A stretch of DNA of 64,000 nt from Telopea speciosissima (GCF_018873765.1 NC_057923.1:9374413-9438412); one strand, 5' to 3'. Positions 11,322 through 23,689 are shown, numbered from the stretch's first letter. Notes: generated by a model from the letters alone, not told the origin. A program made the numbers and translations.

Positions 11322-12030
11322 AAAAGAAAATTAGGTTGGCTCCTGAACTTGAATCTGGTAGGATTCTCCACAGTCAGACTCCAGAATTTTTGTTTTTTGG
11401 TAATCTCTCTGACAATGGATCCTCCACAGTGCGGCCTTCATGTATTTACTATGTAGAGGTGACCCCCCCCCCCTCCCTCCCTCCCTCCCACTCAACCTAA
11501 AAAGAGAATTTTAAGGGCCAAGTTTATGTAAGTCATGCAACCTAGAGGGTATCTCAGGATTACACATAAAATACTTCTATAGATAGAATAGATGAGACTA
11601 AAATCATGTATAGGGTGTCAAAACCGGTCAGTCTCGGTTTTGACCATAGACCGACGGGCACTCAACTGAAAACCGGCCAAAACCGGTTAACTGACCGTAA
11701 ACCTTCTCCATTTTGCCTTATTCAAAGTTTCTGGTTTTAATAGTTGCATTTTTTTTCTTCCAGAAAGGCCCATAAGGAAGCCCACAAGAAAAGTTGCAAA
11801 GTAAATTTAAGAGATTATGAAACTTGACAAATTCATGGGCCTAGATTAGATAGGCAGCCCACAAAACAAGTTTCAAGTAAATTTTAAGAAATTATGAAAC
11901 TTGACAATTTATGGGCCGAGTAGGCAGCCCACAAAAAAATTTCAAAACAAATTATGAGAAATTATGAAACTTGACAATTTATGGGCCGTGATAGGCAGAC
12001 CACAAAAAAACTTTCAAAGTAAATTTAAGA

Positions 12031-12205
12031 AAGGGCAAGAGAATGCTAACCGGTCGTGTACCCCCCTGCACTAGTCCAGGGGCCAATGAGAGTGCGCATT
12101 AAGGCATTAGATGGAATATTCGATTTCACTGGGGGTTGAACAGTCTTTTCACGTGCTCTTGTGTCTTGGCACAGTAACCACGCAACTGGTTAGTGTGTTT
12201 TTTTC
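12031..12205. mobile_element. MITE inserted in the repeat array (family K, reverse)
   Basis: The ends AAGGGCAAGAG and TTTTTCCCTT are inverted, and CTAACCGGTCGTG pairs with CGCAACTGGTTAG. The interior GGGGCCAATGAGAGTGCGCA is the complement of the CATTGGC...GTGCAGG block seen in the 27-28 kb cluster, so this belongs to the same family in the opposite orientation. Confidence 0.65.
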
Positions 12206-12277
12206 CCTTAAGATATGATACTTGACAATTTATAGCCTACATAGGCAGCCCACAAAAAAACTTAAAAAGTAAATTTA

Positions 12278-12452
12278 AAAAAGGGAGAGGGATAGGTAGA
12301 CTGCCCGCATGCGTCACCAATGGGGGCGTGAGATGAGGCACATACAAGAGAGGTAAGAGGTCATTTCAAGGGGGGGGGGGGGGAGAGAGAGAGAGAGAGA
12401 ACACCACTAGCTTATGGTGCAGGGGCGGTGTGCCAGCCTTCTCCCTTTAAGA
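12278..12452. mobile_element. Second MITE inserted in the repeat array
   Basis: AAAGGGAGAGGGATAGG at the left and CCTTCTCCCTTT at the right form short inverted ends. Inside are a G-run and a (GA)n tract at about 12371-12400. It interrupts the array at the same AAATTTAA-type junction as the previous element. Confidence 0.6.
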
Positions 12453-12999
12453 AAGGGTTATGAAACTTGACAATTTATGGGCCTAGATAGACAGCCCAAA
12501 AGAAAATTTTCAAAGTAACTTCTGCCATTTAGGAACGAGACTCATACACAGGAGATTCCTACTGTCCCATAGGGGGTGGGGGTATTTTTGGTCATCAGCT
12601 AACCTTTATGTAGGCCATGCATGAAAACTTCTACCATTTAAAGAATGGGAAGTTATTTTCTATCCCAGAGTGTGATCTACACTAGCACTTCCATTTGTCT
12701 ATATCTCTATCCTCCTCAAAACAAAAGGGCAGAGGTCTCTTTTCACATGGGGAGGAGAGATAGACTCATGGAAGTGTTGGCGTAGGCCACCCTCCCGGAC
12801 AAAGTTCTTTTTCCCTTAAAATTTTATGAAACTTCGACAATTTTTTAGCCTAAATAAGCAGGGCACAAGAAAAGGGCCATTGGAGGACTCTTTATGAACT
12901 TCCACTTAAATGCTTGATGGTCTCATGGTAAGTAGCTTGATCTTGAAGCTGACCCTTGCGATGATGGGTAAGATCGATGAAATCTCAAGACAAAAAAGG

Positions 13000-13760
13000 T
13001 CAAACAAAACCATCATATGATATGATATGATGGTAATTAATTTTGTTGCGACTTTGGAGGTCTTGCAGTTGCTGCTGGTAGGAACTATCAAAAACCAAGC
13101 TCCACGGCTCCATCAACGCATTGGAGCTAGCGTGTCACGCACTCACGTGTGCGGTGACTCATTTTTTTTTGTGGTGAAAATTTTCTGTTACTATTCAAGT
13201 TAGACATGACAAGAGAGACAAAATAATCACCCTGCCCAATGAAAGCAGAAATTTCGATCCCATGATGCCAATAGTGTGCACTCTTGTTCGCCCTTGCATG
13301 CATGCAGGAGCCATGCTCCCCCACATAGAATGCCATCCCATTTTTTTTTTAATACTAGGTTATTTGGTCTATAAAAGTTAAACCCGAATTTTATTGATCT
13401 AGTATTGGATTGATCTTAGGAAAAATGATTCATGCATAAAGGAGTATTGGAAAATTTTTTTTGGTCTTTTCTTTTTTTTGGTAAAACAATTTTGGTCTTT
13501 TCAACTCCCAATAATAATACAGTTGAGGGAGGGAGGGAGGGAGGGAGGGAGGGAAGGGGGGGGGGGGAGGAGAGGGGTGGTTTGGTCTTTTCAACCCCCA
13601 ACTATTCCAATCCCACATTTTGTGCACGACAATGTACAAAACCTTTGCCCATTTTTATATATAAAAAAGAGAAAATTTTCTCTAAACTTAAGGTATTTCT
13701 AAAAATGTATATGTTAGCAAATGTTTGAGGTTTAAATATTAACCCTTTTTTCCAATTATA
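13000..13760. other. Intergenic, with GGGA-repeat tract
   Basis: No gene is seen. A (GGGA)n tract followed by a long G-run lies at 13524-13575 on the plus strand, with strong G-quadruplex-forming potential. Open frames here are artefacts of this low-complexity DNA. Confidence 0.6.
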
Positions 13761-13893
13761 TAGGGGCGTTGTTCTCTACCCAGGAGGGCACAAGGGCACA
13801 GGCTGTGCCTAAACGCATGGGGCAGAACAAGGTGGTCATTTCGCCTACCTTGTGTCTGGGTGCATCTGCACTCCCAGTGCAGATAACATTTTA
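13761..13893. mobile_element. MITE family A, copy 1
   Basis: The copy starts TAGGGGCGTTGTTCTCTACC, contains the family core AACAAGGTGGTCATTTCGCC and TGTGTCTGGGTGCATCTGCA, and ends near GCAGATAACATTTT. It is an older, diverged member of the family seen best at 25650-25790. Confidence 0.6.
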
Positions 13894-14040
13894 TCAGTTT
13901 TTATTGATTTTTTTCGACTTTTCATTCTATTTTCTATCTTCATTCTTCTAGCAAGTTCTCTAATCAAGTCAAAAGCAACAAAGCCAAATATGTCCTACTA
14001 ATCTGGGTGTAGTTTCCACCAGGGCATATAGAGTTTATTT

Positions 14041-14132
14041 GTAGGGGCGCTGGTTGGTCATTGCATCCAATGTCGCCCACCCCCATGTGCTCAGGCGCAG
14101 CTTGCGCTGCGGCACAGAGAACATTTTTCGTT
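14041..14132. mobile_element. MITE family A, partial copy 2
   Basis: The right half of the family is clear: GGTTGGTCATTGCATCCAA, CCCCCATGTGCTCAGGCGCA and GCGGCACAGAGAACATTTTT. The left terminus is missing. Confidence 0.6.
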
Positions 14133-14429
14133 ATTTGTATTATTTGACCTCTAATCCTTATTTATTAAAATAAAATTTAAAAAAACAAGGACCTATAAAC
14201 CTTTTTAAAAAGATCATAATCATATAAAGTAAAGTTTTTTGTTTGTATTATTATTAGACTTGAGGGCTGAGGTTGAGGTATCTTTCCGTACTTGCAGATA
14301 GTAGAGAGGACGTGAATTCAAAGACAAAACTCGACCAAAATAATTTTTGTCAGGTCATGAATGGGTCGCTATAAGACCCTTTTTAATCCTTATAACAAGT
14401 GGTTTTGTTTCTGTTTTATTTTAGTTTCT

Positions 14430-15510
14430 AGGGGAAGAAACCAAGAACACCAGATTCTCCGGACAGTCCCGGATCTGCTTACTTCTCTATTCATTGTCAA
14501 ATCTACTTCTCAATATTTCTGTTAATCTATTTACCCATATCATCCCTCTCATACGATGTTTTGTATTCCGTCGCTTGTATTAGTGGGTTGATTCTAAGTG
14601 TGTTATTAAGAGGCAGTAGTGTCATGACCGTTTTGTCCAACATTATTTGTTTGGTTTACGATTATGACATAGATGAGGCTCGAGAGCTAGCCATGGCATA
14701 GGATGATACCTAATGATATTTTTGTAATTAAATTGTAATGGGTGCGATTTTCCAGAAGGAGGGGGGTATGTATCCTTATGTAAATCCTTAAAGAGCTTAA
14801 AAGCTGTCATATATAGGAGAGTGACAGGTTGTCAAGGAATGTAGCCTTGCCTACCTCCTACACTTGTGGCATGAGATCTAACGTTGTTGGACATTTCGTC
14901 TGGTGATCTCCTTTAGATAGCTAGGTTGTAATGTTGTGATTTAGTTAATGAAAGTACTTTGATTTCTTTCTATTGGTATGTTTTTACTTTGCTTCACTCC
15001 TTTCCCTTTTGTGGCTTGTTTAGGGTTACTCCTAGCCACTATGTGTTAGCGAGTGTCGTAGAGACATTCAATTGAGTAGGTCTGTGATAGTAGGGCCTAA
15101 AGCCTCAAGGCTTGACAGAAAGAATCGTCCCACCTTGTGCATTATCTTCGTTACTGGGTCCTCGACGAACTAGTGGGTCCATGTGGAGGTTTGGGGGGTG
15201 TCAACTCCTAAGGAAATTTTTTAAGGCTATAGAAATATTTCTGTAAACTACCCGTATAGGGTTTTACTATAAATTTGTAGTGAGGATTCTTTCGCTTTAA
15301 TTGAGAGAGGTGTGAGGGCAAGTGGTTGCAACCTATTATCCATTGATGGTGAAGCAAGTATCATCTCAGCATGGATGTAAGCAATATTGTCTAATTACAT
15401 AAATCCTTGTGTACATCGTATGATTGTTGTTTGCGATTTCCATTCTTTTGTGCATCATTTTAGGTTCTCGTTTTTCTATATCTCTCAACTCCCAAGTCCT
15501 AACCAAAACT
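14430..15510. other. Possible LTR-derived debris, unassigned
   Basis: Two adjacent stretches look like retrotransposon terminal sequence by texture only: 14740-14970 (GTCATATATAGGAGAGTG, then GTTGTAATGTTGTGATTTAG) and 15190-15440 (GTTTTACTATAAATTTGTAG, GAGAGAGGTGTGAGGGC). No second copy, primer site or target duplication was found, so family and boundaries are open. Confidence 0.25.
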
Positions 15511-15661
15511 TAGCAAAGTTACGTTCCTTGTAATTTGTATTGAACAGAAAAAGAGACAACAAACATGATATAGAAATTATGGGGAAGAGTTCTCTGTCTG
15601 GGAGAGTGGCCCTTGTGCCAACACGAGAATCTTTAAACGAATGTTATTCAACTCTTTTTTA

Positions 15662-16113
15662 TAGAGATGTAAACGGATCGAATACGGATCAGATACAAAT
15701 CGGATGTGATCGGATCCGAATATTTCGTGACCGAAAACGGATATCCCTAAATAGATATAGATGTGAATTGAATTCGGATTTTGAACTATCCATTTACATC
15801 CCAGACTTGTGTAACCCAGACCATCCTCCCCCGACAAATACGATTTCACTCTCAATCCATGTCTCTCAGCTATCGTAGTCTCATGATTCTCATTACCTTA
15901 TACCTTGAAACGTGTTGAATCTTTAAAAACCCTCAAGATCATTAACTATTTAACTTTTTATTATTAGTTGGATATCTATTTGGATCGAATAAAATTTTTT
16001 TTCCTAGATTATTCAATTTTTTTTCCGGATATCCCTAAACGAATACATCTCACCCCTGAACAAATACGAATGCAAATCGAATTCGAATTTTCAAATATGC
16101 GTTTACATTCCTA
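15662..16113. mobile_element. hAT-type non-autonomous element
   Basis: The ends TAGAGATGTAAACGGAT and GCGTTTACATTCCTA are imperfect inverted repeats, with subterminal CGGATATCC and TCGGAT motifs. The 8-bp flanks CTTTTTTA and CTTTTTTG match at 7 of 8 positions, as expected for an aged hAT target duplication. It is related to the element at 17149-17406. Confidence 0.75.
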
Positions 16114-16121
16114 CTTTTTTG

Positions 16122-17140
16122 TGCATCTCTATTTATGTTTTTGCCTTTCATTTATTAATTCAAACCAAACCCATCAGTCTACGCAAACAAATTTAATAAA
16201 TGAAGAAACTAGTTATGAAATACTATAGATATATAACAGAAAAGGAAATAAATTAATTATGATTTACAATATGTGTATGAAACTAGTTAAGAAATACTAT
16301 TTGTGATTTGCATGTCCTGTTGATACGATCCTTCCTACCCAATTCCTTTCAACCCTATATGCACCTGCCGACATATGAGAAAAGGATTTGTGGGTGACAA
16401 TCCAACTAATTGGGTGGATAGTCCCTTAATTGTACTATGTGGAAGGATGATATCGGCATGCAATAATCATAATTGATTATTTACTCTAAAGCTTTTTGTC
16501 TTCTTATCCCAATTTGTTTTGTTTTTGTTTTTTTTTAATGTTTATTGAGTGGTCAAATCTTCTTCTACATCTGATTAATAGAAACTAAATAAATAAAATT
16601 GCAATTGATATGTCACCCAATCAATTTGTTTTTGTTTTTGTCTTTTTTTTGGGGGTGGAAAAGGATTTTTGAACCTTTTTCAAAGAGAAAATTTATCTAC
16701 CATGTTTTGTAATTTTTTGTCCAATGAATGTCATTCTCATAGTCGGATTTTGGGGGAGGGGATCCCTAAATGTGTCACCAGTTAAATTCATTATTATAAT
16801 TCAATCATATGACTCACCATATATGAGATTTTATCCTTTATGTTTTTAACTTTCTTGAACTTAATTTTGAAATTATTCTAAGACAAATGTCATAACGCAT
16901 ATTGCACTAAAATTTTCACTATAGTCAATGAAATGTGCATAATATGTTCAACAAATTTAAGTACCCCACCAAACTGTGATCTGGCGGTAATCAGGATGTG
17001 ATGGAAAGGATTCTAGATATCAACATGGTGGAACCCTGACTCCTTTGTTCAAAATTCCTATGCTTATTTTGATTCGGAGAGAAGGATTTATATGCCACTT
17101 GCGCGTATTGAAACCTCCTCCCACACCAAATCAATGGACA
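16122..17140. other. AT-rich intergenic DNA
   Basis: No gene, RNA or structured repeat was recognised. Long T- and A-runs are common. Confidence 0.5.
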
Positions 17141-17148
17141 AACATGAG

Positions 17149-17406
17149 TAGGGTTGTAAACGGATCGGATTCGGCTCAGATTGTGCTATATCTGCATCCG
17201 CATCCAATTAGCTATTGGACGGATTCGGATAGTGCTAAACGGATACGGACACAGTTACGGATTGGATATTTTATCCGTTTACATGTAAATATAGCTTTTC
17301 GGATAGCTATAGCCTATCTGTATCCGCATCCGTTTAGCTTTCAGACGGATTCTGCTAGTGCTAAACGGATACGAAAACGGATTTCAGCTATTCATTTACA
17401 CCCCTA
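17149..17406. mobile_element. hAT MITE with exact 8-bp target duplication
   Basis: The element starts TAGGGTTGTAAACGGATCGG and ends CATTTACACCCCTA, giving TA...TA inverted ends. Many internal CGGAT/ATCCG subterminal repeats are present. It is flanked on both sides by AACATGAG (17141-17148 and 17407-17414), an exact 8-bp duplication characteristic of hAT transposition. At 258 bp it has no coding capacity. Confidence 0.93.
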
Positions 17407-17414
17407 AACATGAG

Positions 17415-20195
17415 GAAGTGCCTCAAGATTAATATGTAGGATTCCACATGGTCAGGAAAGGGAGGGACTGTTCTACAGGCAATGTGTACATCATTTTTCC
17501 ATTTATTTGTCGAATGAAAGGATTTTTCTGATGGTTTGTGAAATATGAAAAGTTGATATAACAATTCTAGTTCAAATATGTGGGAAATGGTCCAGGTTGA
17601 CCATATGTCAATTTTTAAACAAAATCAAATAACATATTATTTTTTAACATTTTTCCTCATGTTTAAAATTGTCCATTTCTTTGGAAAAAGTAGATGGCGT
17701 CTGTACAATTTATTTCATATGTCATAATTTGATTGGGCGTTTGCCATATTTTTTTGTGGTAGTTATAATTAATTTGAATAGTTTACCAAAAATAAACAAG
17801 TATATAAATATTATAATTTCACATGTGCACTCAATAATATGCAAGACAATGACAAATTTTTCATAATGAAAGTCATTTTCAAATTATTTTTAAAAATGTT
17901 TTTATATCCCTAATTTAAAGAATTTTTAGGATAAGACAAGAAACAATGAAAAAGTGTCGAGTTCTAAATACACCTGCAAAGGTGTCATTTAGACAGGCCC
18001 ATTAATTAAACAATTAAAAGGGTTCAAGCTGATTGCAATACATATGCATTAACTCTAAGATTCACGCATGAGCCCCGCCCATTTCAGAATTGGGAACACT
18101 TCCAAGTCTTGAGAGAGAGAGAGAGAGAGATTGTGATATTGGGTGTGGTGAGAAACTTGCAGAGAGGCTCTATCATTAGCAAACATTTGATTTGTTTAGG
18201 GTGATTAAAGTACGCAAAGATTTCTAGTTGTATTAATCGATCCGAATTTATGAAATCTTAGGAAGCTCAACCTAATAAATGACAATTATTAAATAATTTG
18301 ATATATAAGTTAGCATATATAATTTGATTAATATACGAAATTGATTAGTCAACTAAGGGGCTCAATATGCTCATGGTCTGCATCAAAGATTAAAATGATG
18401 AAGCAATTTTTGGATACTCTTTGTTGGGAACAATTTTGCAGTTTAAAGTAATTTCTTTTAATTACTGGATAATAAAATCTAAATTAATGGAAGGAATACA
18501 ATATCTGTAAATAAGGGATCCTGAACTGTCCCTAAATAATGTGAAGAGAACTCCATATGTCTTCCTTTGATGTAGTTGTAACTGTTATTTGGTGATGATC
18601 AGGGTTTTAAAACTCAGAAGCCTGATCACTATTCCTGCCGATCACCGGTTGATCCTTTCTAGATTTCTAGGGTTCATGCGAGTTTCAAACGGTTCCGGCT
18701 GAATCGACATTGAAATCTTAAACTTGATGATGATTGCTTGGACCTTTTTTTTTTTCCAATTGTTTTTCCTTTCTTTATGTACCAAAAGAAAAAAATCTCA
18801 CCTAAACGTAGAAAGAAAGCAAATGAATAGTACACAATTCCAACTAAGTCATAATAAACACATGAAGCTGTTTGTTAAGATCCGGAGTGACTAAAATGTA
18901 TGTAAACCTGCAAATGGAACTTTCAGAGCCCCTTTAAATAACTTCTTAAGCCCATAAAGCATTGCTTTCGCCCTTGCATTTGAGTGCGACCTGCTCCTAC
19001 TAATTTAATCAAGTATAGTGAATCCGGCAACTATCATGTGCCAGACACAAGGGCTCGTATGACCATTTAATTTTTTTTTCCTGCTTTTCTACATTCTTTA
19101 TAGGCTATGGGTTACGCATGCACTCTTCATAATTGATTTGTTAATGCCTAAAAGGTGACCCAGTCGCACATGATGAGGAAACTAAGAACAACATGAAGGG
19201 TTCATCACCCCCATTGAGATGGCTCAAATCAAAGAGTCCACTCAGGCAAAGATGCACTGCAATTTTCATCAAGAGAACTTTCAATGATAAACAACAAATA
19301 AAAATTGATTTAAGGAAAACTTCTTCATCACTATACACATGGAACCATTTCCTTCCATCACGAGCATTAGAAGTAATGATCTCTCTCATTCTCTGGGCGG
19401 AAAATGCTGCTAAATGGGGGATTACTGAATGAATTCCCCCTTCTGGAATTAATAGGAAAGCTCTGCTTCACCCCAACTTTACATTTTCAGTTGCTCTCCA
19501 GTGAGCTTCTTCACCGTAGAAAATATCAACCTCATTTCGTCATTTCTCCTCCATGTTACATGAAGCAAAAAGGCGATTTCTTTGCTGTCTTAACAAGAAT
19601 CTGAGCACTCAAAACAAACTTGACTCCTCTCTAACTATGCAAATGATCTGACAAATTAACAAGTTGACAAAACAATGTTTCAGCCGCAGAGCAGAAGTAT
19701 ATAATTGAAACTAAAGAAAGGCGGAAACAAAACAAGCAGATGCTATCAGCACAAGAAAACTAAACCGCGATCAGAAGCAGGGCAAACATTCAGTCCAACA
19801 ACAGAAGTGTTATGAGTAACAATGACCAAGAGCTAAGCTACAAGACTCTTGTTGCTTGGATTTCACTGCCCCGTGCCTGAGAACTTGTATATAGTTCACA
19901 TTACTGTTTAAATAAACACATTTGAAAATATTAAAACGTCATCACTTATATATGTACCCTAAAGTACACGGATCAAACAAAATCGGACGCGAAACCATAT
20001 TCATCAAACAAATTCAGACACAACCATATCCAACAACTATACACCCTGCCTGGCAAGATAGACAATAAGCTGTATGGAATTGAAGCAACAAGAAGAGCGT
20101 CCAGTGATTCACATTAAAATCCTGCTAGTTGATGACTAGAATGAAAATTTAAGTCACAAAATTCAGAATTAGCAATTCAATACCTGGTGATTATG
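17415..20195. other. Intergenic DNA and TORTIFOLIA1-like 3' flank
   Basis: AT-rich sequence with a (GA)n tract at 18110-18130 and a degraded GGTTTTAAAACTCAGAAGCC repeat near 18601. The part nearest 20195 must contain the 3' UTR of the minus-strand gene. No other gene is supported; the open frame at 19141-19389 is unremarkable. Confidence 0.5.
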
Positions 20196-23100
20196 TCAAC
20201 TGGTGACAGAAGAAGCAACATCAAGGCCACTTCTACTACGGCCTTGCCTTCCCTCAAGATCATAGATTGTGTTTTTCAGTGCTCTGTTTGAGAAAATCTC
20301 TGAACTTGCCGTTGAGTCACTATGAATCTCCGCCAGTGGATTCACAATAACACCACCACCACCCCGTTGGAGCCGGAATCTCCAGTTATCCATCCTCAAA
20401 GGTTCCGAACTGCCATCTTTATCAGCAACATTCCGAATAGCAGCTAGTGATCCCCCAGAAGAAGATAAACTTGAGCTTGGGTACCGGCCTTCCGTTCTCC
20501 TCCAGAATTTTGAGCTCAGGAATTCTGCACCAGGTAACTTACAGCATGTGTTCCCAGCTGAGTCAGTGCCTGATACCTTTGCTGTCGACATGGCCAAATC
20601 GTAAGAAATCTCATCCAGGGCCAGCTCTAGACCATGCACACGTGTCTCTAGAGAACGCATCCCATTCTGTGAGCTCCCAATGAACTTCTGAATTCAAGAA
20701 TTGAACAGGAGAGTAATCATCAGAGAAATTCTTACAGTTAAAGGACACTAAACTGTAACCTTATTCCTAAAACATTATCATAAATGGATTGACCATCCTC
20801 AGATAGGGCCAGATCTGATTGTCCTATGTGAGACAAAAATATCTGCCCACAGGGTTCGTTTCTAAAAAATTTTTTAGGCAGTGGACATCCTAGGACTCTG
20901 CTTTCTGAAAGCTGTGAACTAGCCTATTCATGGTAAAATATAACATGATGCATGATGCAGATCCTTGATAAAAGTAGAAAACATGGGCCAAAGGCCATCA
21001 GAAATATTGCAAAAATAAGACAACTTGCTCTCATCCGAGAGTAGTGCAACAGAAGGGACTTGAAACAAAGAAATACAGGAAAAATAGAGCGAAAGAAGAT
21101 GATGAACTTCTTCATGTTGCAATAGGATTGCATTTACTGAAGTGCTGGTCCATGACTTGCATGCTGTAGAAAGTTTTATTGGAGAATAAATTCTGAGATT
21201 GAATGGGACTGAAGAAAGGGCATTCTATGCATATACTTAGCATGTTCATGGATATTTTGTTGACAGGGGACCGAAGCTACCATAAGCCAACTAACCCGTC
21301 CCACAAACCAAGGACTTGGAATGTCTGGAATATTGAAATGCTATTGTTAAATAAAACAGCCCAGAAATAATAAGAACAGTAACTGAGTAATTCTAATCAA
21401 CATATTTGGGGTTGCAGCAAACAGAATTGTGGACACATAAAGTAGATCATAAAATGCAATTCATGAGAAAGAGGAACCCCAATAGGGGATAAACAAATCA
21501 AGCTCCACCAGCATACCTGCAGAAGATCTAACAGACTCGATTGCTGGTTCTCAATCTGAACCAGTTGCTTGCGGATCAAGGACAGGTCCTCGTTGTCTTT
21601 CTGGTTCCCATACATCTCAGTGGCATTGCTAACTACAACAGTAGAATCAGAGCTCTCGTCCTGAAGTGGAACCACACGGTTCCCGGACCTGAATCCACCA
21701 AACTTGTGTGTCTTGTCATTGTAGTTCTTATTAAAGAGAACACGCTTTGTTTGAGGTTTTAAACTTGCATTACACTCATCTACCCCTGATTCTAGACCTC
21801 CCCCATCTGTCTTCTTAATATCATCCTCGCATACAACTGTAAGAGAGGAAGCATGAGGTACAGCAACCTCAACTTTCCAATCAGGCAGCTTCTTGCAGTC
21901 GAGTTTACGAAACAGGGCGGGACTTGATTTACTGTCATTACTCTTCAAAGGGGACCTTTTTCTAGCAATAGTCACAGATGAACTATCCGGCGGAGGCGAC
22001 CTGCTTGCCGGGATTGCTTTCTTCCTCGTTTGAGGAGTTTCAAAACCCAGAGTACCAGAGCTTCTGGGACCTGGTGGGAAGCGCCCGTCGCTTGCATTTT
22101 CTGTCAATTACGTAAACAAGAAAATTAACATCGGAGAGGTGTCAACAATGGATGTCAGAGTTCAACAACTACTGGTAGAAATAAAAAGAAGATAAAACGT
22201 TAAAAATGCAAGGGCGCAAACCAATAGAACCGGAAGAAGAAAAGAAATCCTTCATGCGGATGCCCAAATCTCCAAACATTGATGTAATAAGTACCAAAAC
22301 GGCCCCAATTCATATGTTACGTGAAGAAGACTCAAATAATAATGGTGGAAAGAAGGAATATCAGTGATCCTCTTGAAGACGGATGCTAGCATTAGCAGTT
22401 TTCAATGAAAAGTTAAAAGCAGACAAGCATGAAGTAGAAATCTCGTACCTCTTGAAGAAGATATCGATTGCGATGGCTGTGTAACCTCGTCAGAAAGTCC
22501 AGGAACATCCTTCCAGGCTTCCAACATCTGATTCATGGTTTCCCGAACAGCCTTCACCTATAGCATATTAGATCCAATAAGGTCAAATAGGATAAAATTC
22601 GAAGATAAACCAGGAACCATAGTCATATTTACAACGACAATGGAGAAACTGGAAATGTTGGCCGACCTTATCGAACCTCCGAGCGTCAAAAGATGCCAGG
22701 GACGAGGTCTTAAACTCGGACAATTGATCCCTCTCCACAATAGCAAGCTTAAGTAAAGCCTCAGCGGCAGCCTTCCTCGCGGCCCAATCTTCACTACTGA
22801 GGAACTCCACCATAGTAGGAACCAAATTGGTCAATACATTACGACTAGAGGCACCGCCGACCCCAGCAATGCTGCCAATGAGCGCTAACAGCGCCGGTTT
22901 GGCCTTAAAGCACTCAGCCTTGAGTAACTTCAGCAGCCTCGGCAAGAGTTTCTGCAATTGCGAAGGCTCCGGATCAGGCGAAGCCTCGATAGCGGAGGCG
23001 AGACAAAGCGCGGAACCGATCTGAGCGTTGTAGTCTTGTTCAAGCAGGAGAGCCTCAGTTAAAGGCTTCAAAAACGCAGAAAAGGGGGGCTTAGTGATCT

Positions 23101-23485
23101 GAGAAGCCATGGTCGTGACAGCGTCGATACAAGCCTGCCGGACGGCGGAATCAGAGTCCCTGAGGCGGCGAACGATGTTAGCTAGCATTTTGGAGACGAA
23201 AGGAGAGAGAGCATCGCCATGAGTCTGAGAGATGAAACCAAGGAGTCGGACACATTGTTTCCGGACAGGACTCTTCTCAGAGGAATCTGTATCGTAGATA
23301 CAATTAAGGAACGGAGTGAAGGAGTCGTGAGAGAGGTTGCGGGCGATCGATTCGAGCTCGGAGGTAGCAATAGCGTGAGTATCACGGTCAGAGAGCTTGT
23401 TGAGGTTGATGATGACTCGTTTCTTGAGATCGCGAGTCGAAGCGTTCTGTTGAGGAGTCGGTGAGGATCGCTTTGTGACTGCCAT
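20196..23485 (-). CDS. TORTIFOLIA1/SPIRAL2-like microtubule-associated protein
   Basis: Four exons on the minus strand join at 23485-22667, 22557-22449, 22100-21517 and 20687-20196, giving 667 residues. The plant TOR1/SPR2 family binds cortical microtubules through N-terminal HEAT repeats and affects directional growth. Residues about 12-273 are HEAT-like, opening with TRDLKKRVIINLNKLSDRDT and including RRLRDSDSAVRQACIDAV and SEDWAARKAAAEALLKLA. Exon 2 has the conserved ETMNQMLEAWKDVPG. A basic, Ser/Pro-rich linker follows, then a coiled segment (LIRKQLVQIENQQSSLLDLL, about 482-504) and the conserved C-terminal block MRSLETRVHGLELALDEISYDLA. The start MAVTKRSS is chosen for its strong context (ACAATGG); in-frame ATGs at 23536 and 23635 would extend the N-terminus, but the outer one would lie only about 30 bases from the TATA box. 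Subfamily member uncertain; it resembles Arabidopsis At1g27210-type proteins. Confidence 0.9.
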
Positions 23486-23666
23486 TGTCGCCGGTGATTG
23501 GGAGGAGTAGTAGTACTGCGGAGTAGATCCCGGCATTGACCGCTTCAGATTAGAAGCGGTGGCGCCACCGGTCCAGTGTTCGGTAAAAGCTGCTCCGCCG
23601 CCTTCTCTCTCTCTCTTTCTATCTAATCTCTGCAATTAGTCCTTCAAGATCCACGCCGTGGTTTCG

Positions 23667-23680
23667 AATTTATATATATA
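23667..23680 (-). promoter_or_regulatory. Candidate TATA box of TORTIFOLIA1-like gene
   Basis: TATATATATAAATT on the minus strand lies about 180 bases upstream of the preferred start codon and about 30 bases upstream of the expected transcription start. A CT-rich leader follows. Confidence 0.5.
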
Positions 23681-23689
23681 GTTGGGAAA

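Larger units (their letters stand above)
11764..12880. repeat. ~70-bp tandem repeat array split by inserted elements
   Basis: About six to seven diverged units each carry GAAACTTGACAATTTATGGG, then ATAGGCAGCCCACAA, then AAAGTAAATTTAAGAAATTAT. Units start near 11764 (partial), 11817, 11893, 11963, 12208, 12456 and 12824. Inserted blocks separate the later ones at about 12031-12205, 12278-12452 and 12520-12820. Confidence 0.85.

Noticed and set aside
11764-12880. CRISPR-like array
   Set aside because: The repeats are long, diverged and lack regular unique spacers; the interruptions are transposon-like, and the window is plant nuclear DNA.
13416-13728. Overlapping open frames on both strands near 13.5 kb
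   Set aside because: They arise from the GGGA repeat and G-run, giving Gly/Arg/Glu or Pro/Ser repeats.
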